Below the pieces are notes generated by a model. The model ran no database searches. It was not told the DNA's origin and saw only the letters and a program-made list of their open reading frames with translations. The position numbers were made by a program, and so were the translations under genes. 64,000 nucleotides of DNA from Allodiplogaster sudhausi (taxonomy: Eukaryota; Nematoda; Chromadorea; Rhabditida; Diplogasteridae), in assembly GCA_945643635.1 (NCBI GenBank), contig CALZFC010000161.1, positions 124,001-188,000 of the forward strand, in the 5' to 3' direction. This document shows, piece after piece, positions 22,801-35,417 of this stretch (position 1 is its first letter; each line of letters begins with the position of its first letter).

Positions 22801-25800
22801 GCTTAAAATTGTAGTCCAAAAGTATTTAACGAAATCGAGTTTTGGAGGTTCATGAAACAAACCAGCTCCAAATCAGCGAAGCAGAGATATGATATAACAT
22901 GGTCAAGTCGATATTATTGTGGGTAAGTGTACAAAAATAATACGTAGTATACGCCTGTAATGCTTAAAATTGTAGTCCTAAAGTATTTAACGAAATCGAG
23001 TTTTGGAGGTTCATGAAACCAGCTCCAAATCAGCGAAGCAGAGATATGATGTAACATAGTCAAGTCGATAGCTTTGTGGGGTAAGTGTACAAAAATAATA
23101 CTTAGAATACGCCTGTAATGCTTAAATTTTTAGTCCTTAAGTATTTAACGTAATCGAGTTTTGGAGGTTCATGAAACCAGCTCCAAATCATCGAAGCGGA
23201 GAAATGATATAACATGGTCAAGTCGATATTTTTGTGGGGTAAGTGTACAAAAATAATACGTAGACTATGCCTGTAATGCTTAAAATTGTAGTCCTATAGT
23301 ATGTAACGAAATCGAGTTTTGGAGGTTCATGAAACCAGCTATAAATCAGCGAAGCAGAGAATTTGTAGTCCTAAAGTATTTAACGAAATCGAGCTTTGGT
23401 GGTTCATGAAACCAGCTCCAAATCATCGAAGCAGAGCTATGATATAACATGGTCAAGTGGATATTTTTGTCGGGTAAGTGTACAAAAATAATACGTAGAC
23501 TATGCCTCTAATGCTTAAAATTGTAGTCCTATAGTATGTAACGAAATCGAGTTTTGGAGGTTCATGAAACCAGCTCCAAATCAGCGAAGCAGAGATATGA
23601 TGTAACATAGTCAAGTCGATAGCTTTGTTTGGTAAGTGTACAAAAATAATACTTAGAATACGCCTGTAATGCTTAAATTTTTAGTCCTTAAGTATTTAAC
23701 GTAATCGAGTTTTGGAGGTTCATGAAACCAGCTCCAAATCATCGAAGCGGAGAAATGATATAACATGGTCAAGTCGATATTTTTGTGGGGTAAGTGTACA
23801 AAAATAATACGTAGACTATGCCTGTAATGCTTAAAATTGTAGTCCTATAGTATGTAACGAAATCGAGTTTTGGAGGTTCATGAAACCAGCTATAAATCAG
23901 CGAAGCAGAGCTATGATATAACATGGTCAAGTGGATATTTTTGTGGGGTAAGTGTACAAAAATAATACGTAGACTATGCCTGTAATGCTTAAAATTGTAG
24001 TCCTATAGTATGTAACGAAATCGAGTTTTGGAGGTTCATGAAACCAGCTCCAAATCATCGAAGCGGAGAAATGATATAACATGGTCAAGTCGATATTTTT
24101 GTGGGGTAAGTGTACAAAAATAATACGTAGACTATGCCTGTAATGCTTAAAATTGTAGTCCAAAAGTATTTAACGAAATCGAGTTTTGGAGGTTCATGAA
24201 ACAAACCAGCTCCAAATCAGCGAAGCAGAGATGTGATATAACATGGTCAAGTCGATATTATTGTGGGTAAGTGTACAAAAATAATACGTAGTATACGCCT
24301 GTAATGCTTAAAATTGTAGTCCTAAAGTATTTAACGAAATCGAGTTTTGGAGGTTCATGAAACCAGCTCCAAATCAGCGAAGCAGAGATATGATGTAACA
24401 TAGTCAAGTCGATAGATTTGTGGGGTAAGTGTACAAAAATAATACTTAGAATACGCCTGTAATGCTTAAATTTTTAGTCCTAAAGTATTTAACGTAATCG
24501 AGTTTTGGAGGTTCATGAAACCAGCTCCAAATCATGGAAGCGGAGAAATGATATAACATGGTCAAGTCGATATTTTTGTGGGGTAAGTGTACAAAAATAA
24601 TACGTAGACTATGCCTGTAATGCTTAAAATTGTAGTCCTATACTATGTAACGAAATCGAGTTTTGGAGGTTCATGAAACCAGCTATAAATTAGCGAAGCA
24701 GAGATATGATATAACATGGTCATGTCGATAGTTTTGTGGGGTAAGTGTACAAAAGAAATACGTAAAATACGCCTGTAATTGCTTAAAATTATAGTCCAAA
24801 CGTATTTAGCAAAATCGAGTTTTGGAGGCTCATGAAACCAGCTCAAAATCATCGATGCAGAGATAAGATATAACATAGCCAACTCGATAGTTTTGTGGGG
24901 TAAGTGTACAAAAATAATACGTAGAATACGCCTGTAATGCTTAAAATTGTTGCCCTAAAGTATTTAACGAAATCGAGTTTTGGAGGTTCATGAAACCAGC
25001 TCCAAATCAGCGAAGCAGAGATATGATATAACATGGTCAAGTCGATAGTTTTGTGGAGTAAGGGTACAAAAATAATACGTAGAATACGCCTGTAATGCTT
25101 AAAATTGTAGCCCTAAAGTATTTAACGAAATCGAGTTTTGGAGGTTCATGAAACCAGCTCCAAATCAGCGAAGCAGAGATATGATATAACATGGTCAAGT
25201 CGATAGTTTTGTGGGGTAAGTGTACAAAAATAATACGTAGAATACGCCTGTAATGCTTAAAATTGCAGCCCTAAAGTATTTAACGAAATCGAGTTTTGGA
25301 GGTTCATGAAACCAGCTCCAAATCAGCGAAGCAGAGATTTTGTAATCCTAAAGTATTTAACGAAATCGAGTTTTGGAGGTTCATGAAACCATCTCCAAAT
25401 GCGAAGCAGAGATATGATATAACATGGTCAAGTCGATATTTTTGTGGGGTAAGTGCACAAAAATAATACATAGAATACACCTGTAATGCTTAAAATTGTA
25501 GCCCTAAAGTATTTAACGAAATCGAGTTTTGGAAGTTCATGAAACCAGCTCCAAATCAGCGAAGCAGAGAAATGATATAACATGGTCAAGTCGATAGTTT
25601 TGTGGGGTAAGTGTACAAAAATAATACGTAGAATACGCCTGTAATGCTTAAAATTGCAGCCCTAAAGTATTTAACGAAATCGAGTTTTGGAGGTTCATGA
25701 AACCAGCTCCAAATCAGCGAAGCAGAGATTTTGTAATCCTAAAGTATTTAACGAAATCGAGTTTTGGAGGTTCATGAAACCAGCTCCAAATCAGCGAAGC

Positions 25801-26210
25801 AGAGATATGATATAACATAGCCAAGTCGATAGTTTTGTGGGGTAAGTGTACAAAAATAATACGTGGAATACGCTTATAATGCTTAAAATTGTAGCCCTAA
25901 AGTATTTAACGAAATCGAGTTTTGGAAGTTCATGAAACCAGCTCCAAATCAGCGAAGCAGAGATGTGATATAACATGGTCAAGTCGATATTTTTCTGGGG
26001 TAAGTGTACAAAAATAATACATAGAATACGCCTGTAATGCTTAAAATTGTAGTCCAAACGTATTTAACGAAATCGAGTTTTGGAGGTTCATAAAACCAGC
26101 TCCAAATCATCGATGCAGAGATATGATATAACATGGTCAAGTCGATAGTTTTGTGGGGTAAGTGCACAAAAATAATACATAGAATACGCCTGTAATGCTT
26201 AATTATGGTG
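13804..26210. repeat. 12.4-kb array of a 158-bp satellite
   Basis: About 79 unit-lengths of a monomer of 158 bp, with landmarks atgcttaaaattgtagtcct, cgaaatcgagttttggaggt, tcatgaaaccagctccaaat and ggtcaagtcgatatttttgt. Some units are shortened (aatcagcgaagcagagaatt joined straight to tgtagtcctaaag). Higher-order structure is visible: a 1499-bp block around 19.2-20.7 kb recurs at 20.7-22.2 kb, with a further 632-bp (four-unit) repeat at 21951/22583. Edge units on the right (24.6-26.2 kb) are more diverged. Repeated 78-codon frames are shadows of the monomer. Confidence 0.95.
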
Positions 26211-26248
26211 TTACCGTGACACTTCTTTCTTCCCTTTACCATTTGCAG

Positions 26249-26337
26249 TCTCCGCCGCCCCGCTGTACCACGCCGAAACGACGTTTGCCGCCATTCGCAA
26301 CTTGCTGCTCGATTCGATGTCAGAGACGGACGAGTGA
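26249..26337 (+). CDS. terminal exon of an unrecognised plus-strand gene
   Basis: A strong polypyrimidine tract and acceptor (tttcttccctttaccatttgcag) precede an 89-bp exon reading SAAPLYHAETTFAAIRNLLL then DSMSETDE and TGA. Third positions are mainly G/C. AATAAA follows 95 bp after the stop. The exon needs an upstream exon ending in phase 1; the candidate at 13184-13292 fits and would place the whole satellite array in an intron. Product unknown. Confidence 0.5.
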
Positions 26338-26431
26338 AGGAGTTGACACTCGTCCAAGCCACGCCCACTTCATCAAGCCACGCCCAGTTTAGGCATCTAC
26401 GCCTATTGCATTCCTTTCATTGTATAAGACG

Positions 26432-26437
26432 AATAAA
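26432..26437 (+). promoter_or_regulatory. polyadenylation signal
   Basis: AATAAA downstream of the stop codon at 26335-26337. Confidence 0.5.
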
Positions 26438-26713
26438 GCACGAAGTTTTAATTTTCCATCGTTCACTAACTCTAACTTTCCCCAAAGTATGAGAAATACA
26501 ACGTTGGAGAAAAGCGAGACAATTGAAAAAAACTTGAGACATGTTAGATACACATGTGTTTAAAAATTGAAATTTCTAGCCGGCCCTAAATCAACGCTCA
26601 TCCATTTTACGTAAGCCCATAATCACTACTAACGTAATCTATTCAACACGCTCATCCAGGTACTTGTTTAGTTTGAGTTTCTCATTTTGTATTTTTTTCC
26701 TCTCGCGGGCAAA

Positions 26714-26780
26714 AACTTGTTCTCGACCGGGTATCGAACCCGTGACCTGGAGATCCTCAACCGACACATTACGAGACGAT
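26714..26780 (-). repeat. tRNA-like remnant
   Basis: The minus strand holds a perfect T arm (ACGGG-TTCGATA-CCCGG) preceded by AGGTC, and a 5-bp pairing TCTCG/CGAGA at acceptor distance, but no proper D arm. Probably a tRNA pseudogene or the head of a SINE. Confidence 0.45.
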
Positions 26781-26905
26781 GATACCTTTCTTTTGACAGC
26801 GTCGACTGCCTGACCACTGCCTAACCGTTAAAAGGCTGGTCATAGGGCTAGGGTATATCGTTAGAACAACGATTTCTTCTCACTTAACAGTACCTGCACA
26901 TTCTT

Positions 26906-26964
26906 TCGCTTCTCTCTCTCTCTTTCTCTTTCTCTCCTTCTCTCTCTCTATCTGCTCTCTCTCT

Positions 26965-27003
<39 letters not shown>

Positions 27004-27050
27004 CTCCTTTTACCGGCCTCTCTTTCTCTATCTTTCTCTCTATCAATTTG
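26906..27050. repeat. CT microsatellite
   Basis: Tract of (CT)n with short interruptions. Confidence 0.85.
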
Positions 27051-27318
27051 AAATAATTCAGGCTGCCAATCAATAAAGAAGATCTAACGCTTCAGCTGGT
27101 TGTATTGTTCGGTGGCGAGAATTTCTTTCGTGGCCGCCCAACGGGCTGTGTAATTGTCGCCGTCGGTCCACAGAGGCGAGCGCCTAAGGAGGCCTTATCT
27201 TTTATCTTAGCTTCCTTAGCTTTTAGTACACATTTAAGGATTCGTGGTTGTTTCAAGTTTTTAGCACAAGTATGTTATCGCTGCTAAAGTGCACATTTGT
27301 ATAAGTTTGGAGAACTTA

Positions 27319-27620
27319 AGTGCATTCATCATCAAAGAATGAGGAAAGCAGGATGCCTTAGAAGAATTCCGTATCATTTCAACATGCTACCTTCTTCCAG
27401 ATCGGATGATTCCGCCGTTTCGGAAGCTCAGCAGAGGTCCTGTCGGCTTTCCTTTCCCGTTGCCTTTAATCACTGAAGATTCTTTTTAAATTTTGCCATC
27501 CCAATACAATATAATACAATGATATCTATTAAAGGTGCATATTTTCATTGTTTTATAAAATTTAAGTGTGTTTTTATGATTACATGGGAATTATTAAATA
27601 TAATTCGAACGTGTTTTTGT
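27319..27620 (+). repeat. 302-bp direct repeat, left copy
   Basis: Begins agtgcattcatcatcaaaga and ends cgtgtttttgt. The same 302 bp occurs in the same orientation at 42148-42449, directly beyond the right end of the large inverted repeat. Here it abuts a LINE reverse transcriptase fragment. No coding function recognised. Confidence 0.9.
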
Positions 27621-28145
27621 TCAGCTCATACTATAGCGTAGTCCGCGACTGCGCGTCAAATCCGATTTACCGACATAGGTTTGCTTATAAGCTATGATCG
27701 TTTTTAAGATCTCACTGGCATATTCTAGTATCGGACGCACATATGTAACAAAAAGACGCATAAGTAATTTTGGGTCGCGTGTTCGAAAGCTTCGGATGAT
27801 AAGAAGTGTTCGAGAGCGAGCCTTGTTACTAATAATTCGGATATGTTCATTAAAGATCATGAGCGATGGTTACCCCTAGATCACGGAAGGAAAGACATAT
27901 GGAAAGAGGAGTATTATTCAAAAGAGGAGTGAAGGAGGGGTGATTGGGGTCAATGGGCATAAACTGTGTCTTGCTAGTGGAAATAGTAAGTCCCCAGCGA
28001 TATGTCCATTCTACTAGATTGTCTAAGGCAAGTTGAAGAAGGGATGTATTTTTGATCGTATAGATTTTGGCGTCATCGGCATAAAGAGTACAGGAGGCGC
28101 CGGGAGGGAGACATTCGGGTAGATCGTTAAGCTGAAAGGCTTCAT
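27621..28145 (-). mobile_element. CR1/Jockey-type reverse transcriptase fragment
   Basis: Minus-strand reading gives LNDLPECLPPGASCTLYADD (YADD at 28072-28083), WGLTIS, then after a frameshift near 27850 FNEHIRII and RSFRTRDPKLL...TYVRPILEYAS. This is the palm to thumb part of a LINE reverse transcriptase, close in sequence to the LINE at 61-64 kb. Broken and truncated. Confidence 0.8.
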
Positions 28146-28568
28146 GGTCAGAATAAATACAAAATTGCGCAACGAATGAAGTAACAACAGAGCCTAATGT
28201 TAATATTTTCTATATGTAATTATGCGTATAATATTATGTAGTTTTCGCATAAGAGGTTAGGCGCGAAACTGCTAACGCTTCGAAAAATAAGTTGTGAAAT
28301 GAGCACAATAAGTATGTATGAATGGGCTTCATTGACAACAGCACCTAATGGCAAAATAGCAAAGGCTATTCCAGAGAGAGAAAGAAGGAGAGAGAGAATG
28401 AAAGAGAGAAAGAGAGTGGGATGAAAGATTGAACGAAAGATAGAACAGGGCACGGTCGGTCACAGCTGTATGCCACTCATATTTCTCTGCTTCTTTGTTG
28501 GTCTGATATGCCCACGCTCTCAATCTCTATTTCTCTCTATCTCTTTTCTATTTTCTCTTCTTTGCTGC
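28146..28568. other. no gene recognised
   Basis: Mixed sequence with a short GA-rich tract near 28375-28430. Nothing else supportable. Confidence 0.5.
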
Positions 28569-29014
28569 TTTCATTCGCCTCGTCTGCCGGTCTCTCACAG
28601 CTTGTCTCGCAACCAACTAGACTCAATAGCATTCTTGATTTGATCTTCACTACAAATCCTGACCTCGCAAAGGGTTGCAAGGTACTTCCTCCGCTTCCAA
28701 CTCTTGATCATTGCTTGGTAACGTGTGACATCTCCCTCCTACGGCCTGAGATTAAAAAGCGAATCTTCCCTGATTACAATAAAGCTGACTTCAACCTTGC
28801 CAATTCCATTCTGCTTTCTCGTAACTGGTCTTCCTTGCTGGAGCCTTACACCGATTTGGATGCCCTATATAATGTATTTTCCACCATCGTAAGAGATATC
28901 ATATCGAGTACTGTCCCTCTTCGAACTCTTAGCACCAGGCTCTCTCGTTACCCTAGGAATATCCTCCATCTTCTTCGATCAGCTAGAAAACTCTATCAAA
29001 GACGCCATATAATC
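28569..29014 (+). mobile_element. CR1/Jockey-type LINE endonuclease-linker fragment (left arm)
   Basis: Reads LSQLVSQPTRLNSILDLIFT, then LPPLPTLDHCLV and DIISSTVPLRTLSTR, the end of the APE-type endonuclease and the linker before the reverse transcriptase. The same segments appear in the LINE at 62.4-62.9 kb. The fragment breaks off into a 60-bp minisatellite. Confidence 0.8.
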
Positions 29015-29901
29015 GCCGCACGACAAAACAATGGAAATGTGATCTGTGAATCTGAAGTTGGCGCTGCATCTGACGCCGCACGACAAAACAATGGAAATGT
29101 GATGGGTGAATCTGAAGTTGGCGCTGAATGTGGCGCCGCACGACAAAACAATGGAAATGTGATCTGTGAATCTGAAGTAGGTGCTGAATCTGGCGCCGCA
29201 CGACAAAACAATGGAAATGTGATGGGTGAATCTGAAGTAGGCGCTGAATGTGGCGCCGCACGACAAAACAATGGAAATGTGATAGGTGAATCTGAAGTTG
29301 GCGCTGAATGTGGCGCCGCACGACAAAACAATTCAAATGTGATGGGTGAATCTGAAGTAGGCGCTGAATCTGGCGCCGAACGACAAAACAATGGAAATAA
29401 GACACGTGAATCTGAAGTTGGCGCTGTATCTGGCGCCGCACGACAAAACAATAGAAATGTGATGGGTGAATCTGAAGTAGGCGCTGAATGTGGCGCCGCA
29501 CGACAAAACAATGGAAATGTGATGGGTGAATCTGAAGTAGGCGCTGAATGTGGCGCCGCACGACAAAACAATGGAAATGTGATGGGTGAATCTGAAGTTG
29601 GTGCTGAATCTGGCGCCGCACGACAAAACAATGGAAATGTGATCTGTGAATCTGAAGTTGGCGCTGCATCTGACGCCGCACGACAAAACAATGGAAATGT
29701 TATGGGTGAATCTGAAGTTGGCGCTGAATGTGGCGCCGCACGACAAAACAATGGAAATGTGACACGTGAATCTGAAGTTGGAGCTGTATCTGGCGCCGCA
29801 CGACAAAACAATGGAAATGTGATAGGTGAATCTGAAGTATGCCCTGAATGTGGCGATGCACGACAAAACAATGGAAATGTGATGGGTGAATCTGAAGTTC
29901 A
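29015..29901 (+). repeat. 60-bp minisatellite (left arm)
   Basis: About 14.8 units of 60 bp. In the forward LINE frame each unit reads AARQNNGNVMGESEVGAECG with small changes; because 60 is divisible by three and the unit lacks stops, long open frames run through it on both strands. It fuses to the LINE frame upstream and stops shortly after the array. No protein role is claimed. Confidence 0.92.
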
Positions 29902-30503
29902 CATAGACAATTATTAACCAAATTCATTATATTTCGAACAATAACCAGAAAGCCCATTAAAAAGAGGCCTATCAACGAAACATTATGTGACATAACAAAG
30001 TCAAGCGTGCTATTTTGACGTAGTGTTTTCACGGACCTCCAGCAGCGCTAATAAAGTTTGGTCATCGTGGGCTGCTACAAGGCGGGAAAAAGATGTTTTG
30101 AAAAAAATTGCGCAAAAATTTAATTTTTTTTTTGAATTACCGGTATCATTATATAATACGATAGGATTGGGCCGACGCCACATTAAGCATAACGGCAATT
30201 TGCCAACTATTTGTCATCTTGCATAATGGCAATTTGAAAACTGTTTGTCATTCTAAATCCCAAAATTATCGGCGTCCTAAATTCCAAAATGGTTGCGTTG
30301 CGGTTGATTAGCGTTTTTACTTAGCGCTGGAGTACCGTAGGGTTTATGCAAACATTCAAAATAGCACAATGAGAATGAGAGTGCCTGCTCGCATGGTGAA
30401 AGCGGCAATTCGAACAAGCATTAATTACGTTTTTCGTGATCGTCCCTCTTTTCACTATTATTATCGCTCTATCTCTATTTCAAAACAACTGTATTGGATT
30501 TGC
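29902..30503. other. left-arm flank downstream of receptor B copy 1
   Basis: No last receptor exon is found here on the minus strand: there is no YFE.L..SW-like tail. One core of the ggacgcc repeat lies near 30270. Mirrored at 40238-40839. Confidence 0.55.
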
Positions 30504-33500
30504 CTGTGCTTGTAGGCGAAGAGCCAGACGCAGACGCCTGAGTTGATGGTCAAGCACTGGAAAATGAGCAGGAAAATGGATGAGTAAATAAATGAGAATA
30601 TACACGTAGATAGTTTGTTTTATACAAACTGCGTAAAACAGAATGGTCAAAAAATTAAAAAAAATTTAAAGAAACGAACTAACGCTGTAAAAGTATGTAT
30701 TGTTGGCGTAGTACGGAATCGTAAAGGGCAGCTGAACTTTCATCCATTCGGCGAGAATTGCATAGCCTAAGCAGAAGCGGATTTTTTAATGATTTTTTTT
30801 AAAGTTAGCTTTAATGATTATAATCTTTTTAAAGTGATGATTATAATCTTTTTTTAAATAAAACAGTTGAAAATATACTTTAATTTGATATAAAATGAGA
30901 AATAATAATGATGAAAATAATTTTTTTTTTTATTGGATCACCTGAAAGTTGTGCGATGCACTTTTGTACACCGCTCGCTATGCTGACGCTGAGCGTACAA
31001 CGATTGAGCTGCTGCACCTCACTCATCTGAATAAAAAAATATAATCGCAGACATCAAACGGAGCAAGTTTTCATATTAGCAACTTTTGCTACGTTCGTCA
31101 TGGCACAGATTGAATAAAATTTGACCTATAGTGAATGATTTGTTGTTTGAAAAGGTGATGAATGTGTCAAACTGTCAACGCTCCTTTGAAGTGATTTTCT
31201 AGAAAAAGAGATAGTTTTGTAACACTTATCACGCTTACCTGATAGCGAGCACGTAAATTGACTTTGCCATGTAGGAGAGCGTATCGCCTCTTGCTGTGAC
31301 GATGAAAAGCAATGTTTAGCTGAAGAAGAAAAAAAAATGTGTTTACCCTCAATCTATGTAAGAACCAGGTTAGAGTGCCAAAAAAGTATAGAGTAATCAA
31401 GATATAAGTAATGCGCAATTACAAGTACGGATGTGACGTCCATGAGATGCACGACAAGAAGAATCGCGATTGCTTCTTGCGCCGCTGAATATTATTTGTT
31501 GTTAATTTAAAAAAAAATAATACAATAAATAAAACGTAAGCAATTTTGAAAATGGAATAACTAAGAAATACTTATTATTATGCAATAAAAATTTCTAACC
31601 GATGTGGCACAAGTAGCTCATGTAGCTGCTGAAGACAATCTGGAGAAATAACTTTTTGGTTTTTCAAAGCCAAACATTTTTTTTTTCTGAAACAGGATAT
31701 TTCCACTTTTAGAAATCAGCACTGTTATACAACGGCTTTATGCATATAATTTTACTCCCCATTCTCATAAAATGTTTATCATGGTGAATCAAATAAATTT
31801 TCATAACTCTTGTTGTTCATTCAATTCTATTATTTACATTACTTTTGCCTTGCAAATTTAAAAATTAGCATTGATCAATAAAATAAGATTGTATCTTATA
31901 GGCGACACGTGCAGAAATAAAGAATTGAATTGTTTTAAGATTAATAAATAAATACATAAGTATGAATATATATATATATAATTAATTAATTAATTAATTA
32001 AGAACTTACCGAGACAGCTATGCCGGAGGCGACAGTGACAGCGCCGAGTGCGCTCTTCTTGTATCGATCGAGCGCCCGACTCGCGACGAATCGCTCGGCA
32101 AGGATGAGCAGCTCGCACAAGGAGGACAGCGTGTACGCGAACTCGTGCACGATTTGGAAGTACTGCTGATAGCCTGCGCAATGAATATATTCTATATATT
32201 TTGTACATAAACATATTATTTGGTTTAGCGAGTGTATATGCATGTTGGCATCTACATAGAAGATGGAATTCAAAGTTAGTCGAAAATTGAAGTTTTTCAG
32301 TATAGCCGAAAAGTTTCCCATATAATTTATCGAATACTCCACTGTTTGTCTTTCTTGACGATAGGCAAAAATTATCAAAACGTCGTAATATGCACACATA
32401 GTATGTACATATATGTATTTATATTTAAACAAATATACGATTATATTCTTCTCGATCATACCTCTCCAGAGTCTTTCATCGTTTTATTGCTGTTACTGTT
32501 TTTATTACACTATATACATAAATACACCGTATTTTCTCTATTGCTGTTCTCCCTCCATTAGAACCCCCTCCCCTCTAATATAACCCCCCCCCTTCCCCTT
32601 GAAAGGGCCATTGAAAAATAGTACCCTTCTCTTTAATATGTAGAACCCCCGCCCCTCCAATAGTGCCCCCTTTTAGTCTAATACCTCGGCTCGAGACGTG
32701 TCTAGAATATATTCTGGAGGCATGGGATGCATTTCCCAATAAACTTATTGCAAATTTATTCCAAATCTTCCATAAAACGGATATTCCAGTGATTATTCCA
32801 TTGAGGCCGAGCTATAATAAATAAAATAAAAGAATAAAATGTTGTTAGCAAACTTTTAGTCGATGACATTGAAAAATAGTAAACTCCCTCAATAGAATCT
32901 CCCCTTCCCTCTAATAGTATCTCCTCTCGCAAGTACATTGAAAAATAGTTCCCTCGGAAGGCAGTAATAGAGAAGAAACGGTAACATGTACTAGGTCTGC
33001 AATTTATTCCCACAAACACCTTGCCACTAGTCCAGAACACGTCAGAGCACGTCTCGTCAATAGTAGTGTCTCCTAGTTACATGGAAGCTTTTTTTTTTGT
33101 TAAATTGAGTTTCCCACCATTTCTGCTCATTCGACATTCCCAAAAACAATTACCAGACTCTCTGAAGCTGGTCGGCAAGCACTTTCCGACGGCCAGACGC
33201 CAGACGAAGAGAGCGCACTGGGCGAGGGGCATGAGAAGCAGAGCGACGATCCACATTGCGACAAAGATTCTGGAAAATAGTAAAATATATCACGTTTTAA
33301 TTACAAATTTATTTCTTTATTGGATTCTCGAGGTAATAGAAGAAATAAGAATAGTGGAAATAAAAATATTTCCACTATTCTTATAAGTGGCTGAGTATCT
33401 CGTTGAGATGAATATCTCGTTTAATTGTCACCTTCTTTTAAAGACCTTTTTTAATCAAGTACTGATTTCTTTACTGCTTCCTTGAGGAAATATTGAAGAA

Positions 33501-33879
33501 AGACAAAGTATGAGGCACTAAATGAATATTTCTTTGTTTTTGTGTAGTTTGAAAAAAAATAGTTTGAAAAATAGTTTTATTTCTGCGAAAAAATGAAACA
33601 ATGATACAGATATCAAAAAAAAAATTTCATTGTTTGATATCTCAAACAATATTGTTTCAGACTTACTACAAAACAATAGTTGTTTCAAACAAACAAATTT
33701 TTTTGTGCAAACCAAATTGAAAAGTGACATGCCGACAGTAGAGATGAATGACAGTCGTACGGCAGAGTGCGACGGCGAATGGCCGGTATGACGATGACGG
33801 GCAGGCCGATCTGGATCGCCGCGACCGCGACGCATGCCACGCGCGCTTGCGGCTGCGACTTGTTGTTACCGAGATGCAT
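30504..33879 (-). pseudogene. Sra/Srab-like chemoreceptor copy (receptor B, left)
   Basis: Same gene as receptor B right, read on the minus strand. Exons: 33733-33879, 33154-33269, 32010-32173, 31600-31639, 31423-31484, 31239-31319, 30942-31026, 30684-30766, 30504-30556. Exon 3 carries HEFAYTLSS...LAERFVAS and exon 6 ends RYQ. Exon 1 has the frameshift described for the right copy, and the terminal exon found in A and C is absent. Confidence 0.75.
32560..32960. repeat. irregular C-rich repeats in receptor B intron 2 (left)
   Basis: Repeated, unevenly spaced cores of the form ctctaatagtaccccc and cattgaaaaatagt. Mirrored at about 37780-38180. Confidence 0.55.
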
Positions 33880-34049
33880 TGCTTCTTCTTCTTTCTTCTT
33901 GTTTCTTCAACCTCTTTTCTTCTTCTTCTTTTTTGCTGTAAGTCTACAAAATACGTTAATTTACAATACGCTAATTTTCTTGGATTAATTTACAAGTCTT
34001 GCATTGTCATTGCAGCATATGGAAATAAAAGGTGTTTTAATACATGGTG

Positions 34050-35322
34050 ACTAGAAATTAACAAATAATAAAATTCACATTCAAAATCATACACCTGCGA
34101 ACGCGAATGAAGGCGACAGTGAATGTCACAACGGTAAGCACAGTCAATATCGGGCACAAATGTTTGACATTTGTTTGACAATCAGAAAATTTAACTTTGT
34201 ATGAACAGTTTGAACGTAAAGTGGCATCATTTCAGGTAAACAATATGCACATTCCCAGTGAGTTGCAATTTTTATGTGAACTTATTGCATGTAAATTGTC
34301 ATCATTCTATGAAAATAACATGAAATCACATAGTGAATCACCTTTGCTAAACTTTTAAACATGAAAAGGCACGGCGATTGGAAAATGCGTGTGTTAACAG
34401 CTGCGATATGTTTAAGTTCTACTTCAAAATTGAACCGTATGGAACTAAAAGGTAACTAACAAAATATACGGCGACAGTCTCGCGCATAGTTACGTTTCTC
34501 TTTTTGTTACGCGCAGTATGGCAAGAGAACGCCTTTGCATGGCTTCTTGGCAGATAAGGAAAAGATGTTGATGTAACGACAGCTGCAGGCAGCTGTCGCT
34601 AACCTTTACCAGGCCATTTCGCTCCTTTTTGTGGGAATCCGACGACCATGTAGAAGCGAGTAGGCCGAAGCAATTTATATACAAATTCATGTTTATCATG
34701 AATATCACACAAGGCTGAAGGGTACAATTTGGCAGACAGCACGAAAGAAGAAGGATTTTGCGCTACACAACTGACATTGCTTATCTCGAGAGGACTAGAG
34801 CCTTCATCTTTTGTACTAATGTTAAGACACGAAAAAAGAAATAAAAGTAGGTTTTTTTTTCTTCTTCTTTATCACACCCGAAGTAGACGTTCCTTTTAGT
34901 ATGTTCTTCATAAACCTAGATGCCAAGATTTCAAGAAGAGCAAATTCTGGCGCGCCTATTTGAATTTTCGTCTCCATTGTAGTCACGTCTGTCTCTCTAA
35001 ATCACACCTCCTTTCTCGGCTTTGATACGCGAGCACACGCATATCCTTTCAAACGGTGAATATAACATGAAATTAATTTCTAAACGCAACGAATGAGCGT
35101 TTTAGCTGTTCGCATTCAGCAAGGCGGCTTTAAAATTGATATATAAGTAAAACTAATTACAACTGAATACTCTCTAGTAGCACGCGATATGCTAAAGTAA
35201 GTATTGCCAAACTCACAAAAATGAACGTAACATTTAAAAGCTATTCATCGGTAACGTATTAGGTATGTTACTTGTAAACATGTCTCACTTGTCAAAGTTT
35301 GCAAAAATTTCTAATAAAAAGA
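34050..35322. other. arm sequence upstream of receptor B (left)
   Basis: About 1.3 kb between the receptor start and the arm centre; a T/C-rich stretch near 34850-34870 is the only feature. It would hold the promoter of copy 1; no specific site is identifiable. Mirrored at 35418-36690. Confidence 0.4.
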
Positions 35323-35417
35323 GAAAAACAGAAAGAGGGAGAGAATGAATGAAAAGTGTTTTCTTTGTGCTTTTCATTAGAAACGCCGCAGATCGTGTCT
35401 CTTACGTCAATGCAAAG
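35323..35417. other. 95-bp spacer of the inverted repeat
   Basis: Unique sequence between the arms. It contains a small internal hairpin (aatgaaaag ... cttttcatt). Confidence 0.9.

Larger units (their letters stand above)
28592..35322 (+). repeat. left arm of a 6.7-kb inverted repeat
   Basis: The reverse complement of 35418-42149. Paired coordinates sum to 70739-70741 along the whole length, so the arms differ only by 1-2 bp indels (an AT microsatellite near 31970, a C run near 32585) and a few substitutions (near 29310, 33495, 33670). It contains a LINE fragment, a 60-bp minisatellite and receptor B copy 1. Confidence 0.97.

Noticed and set aside
15483..24163. Repeated 78-codon minus-strand frames
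   Set aside because: They are the 158-bp satellite read across its unit boundary; copies are identical only because the monomers are.
27100..27300. Solo LTR upstream of the 302-bp repeat
   Set aside because: No paired ends, primer-binding site or target duplication could be found.
28983..29871. Minus-strand frames of 189-291 codons over the 60-bp minisatellite
   Set aside because: A stop-free unit whose length is a multiple of three makes long frames in most readings; no domain is present.
29015..29901. CRISPR-like array
   Set aside because: Regular 60-bp units without unique spacers, in a eukaryotic genome, inside a LINE remnant.
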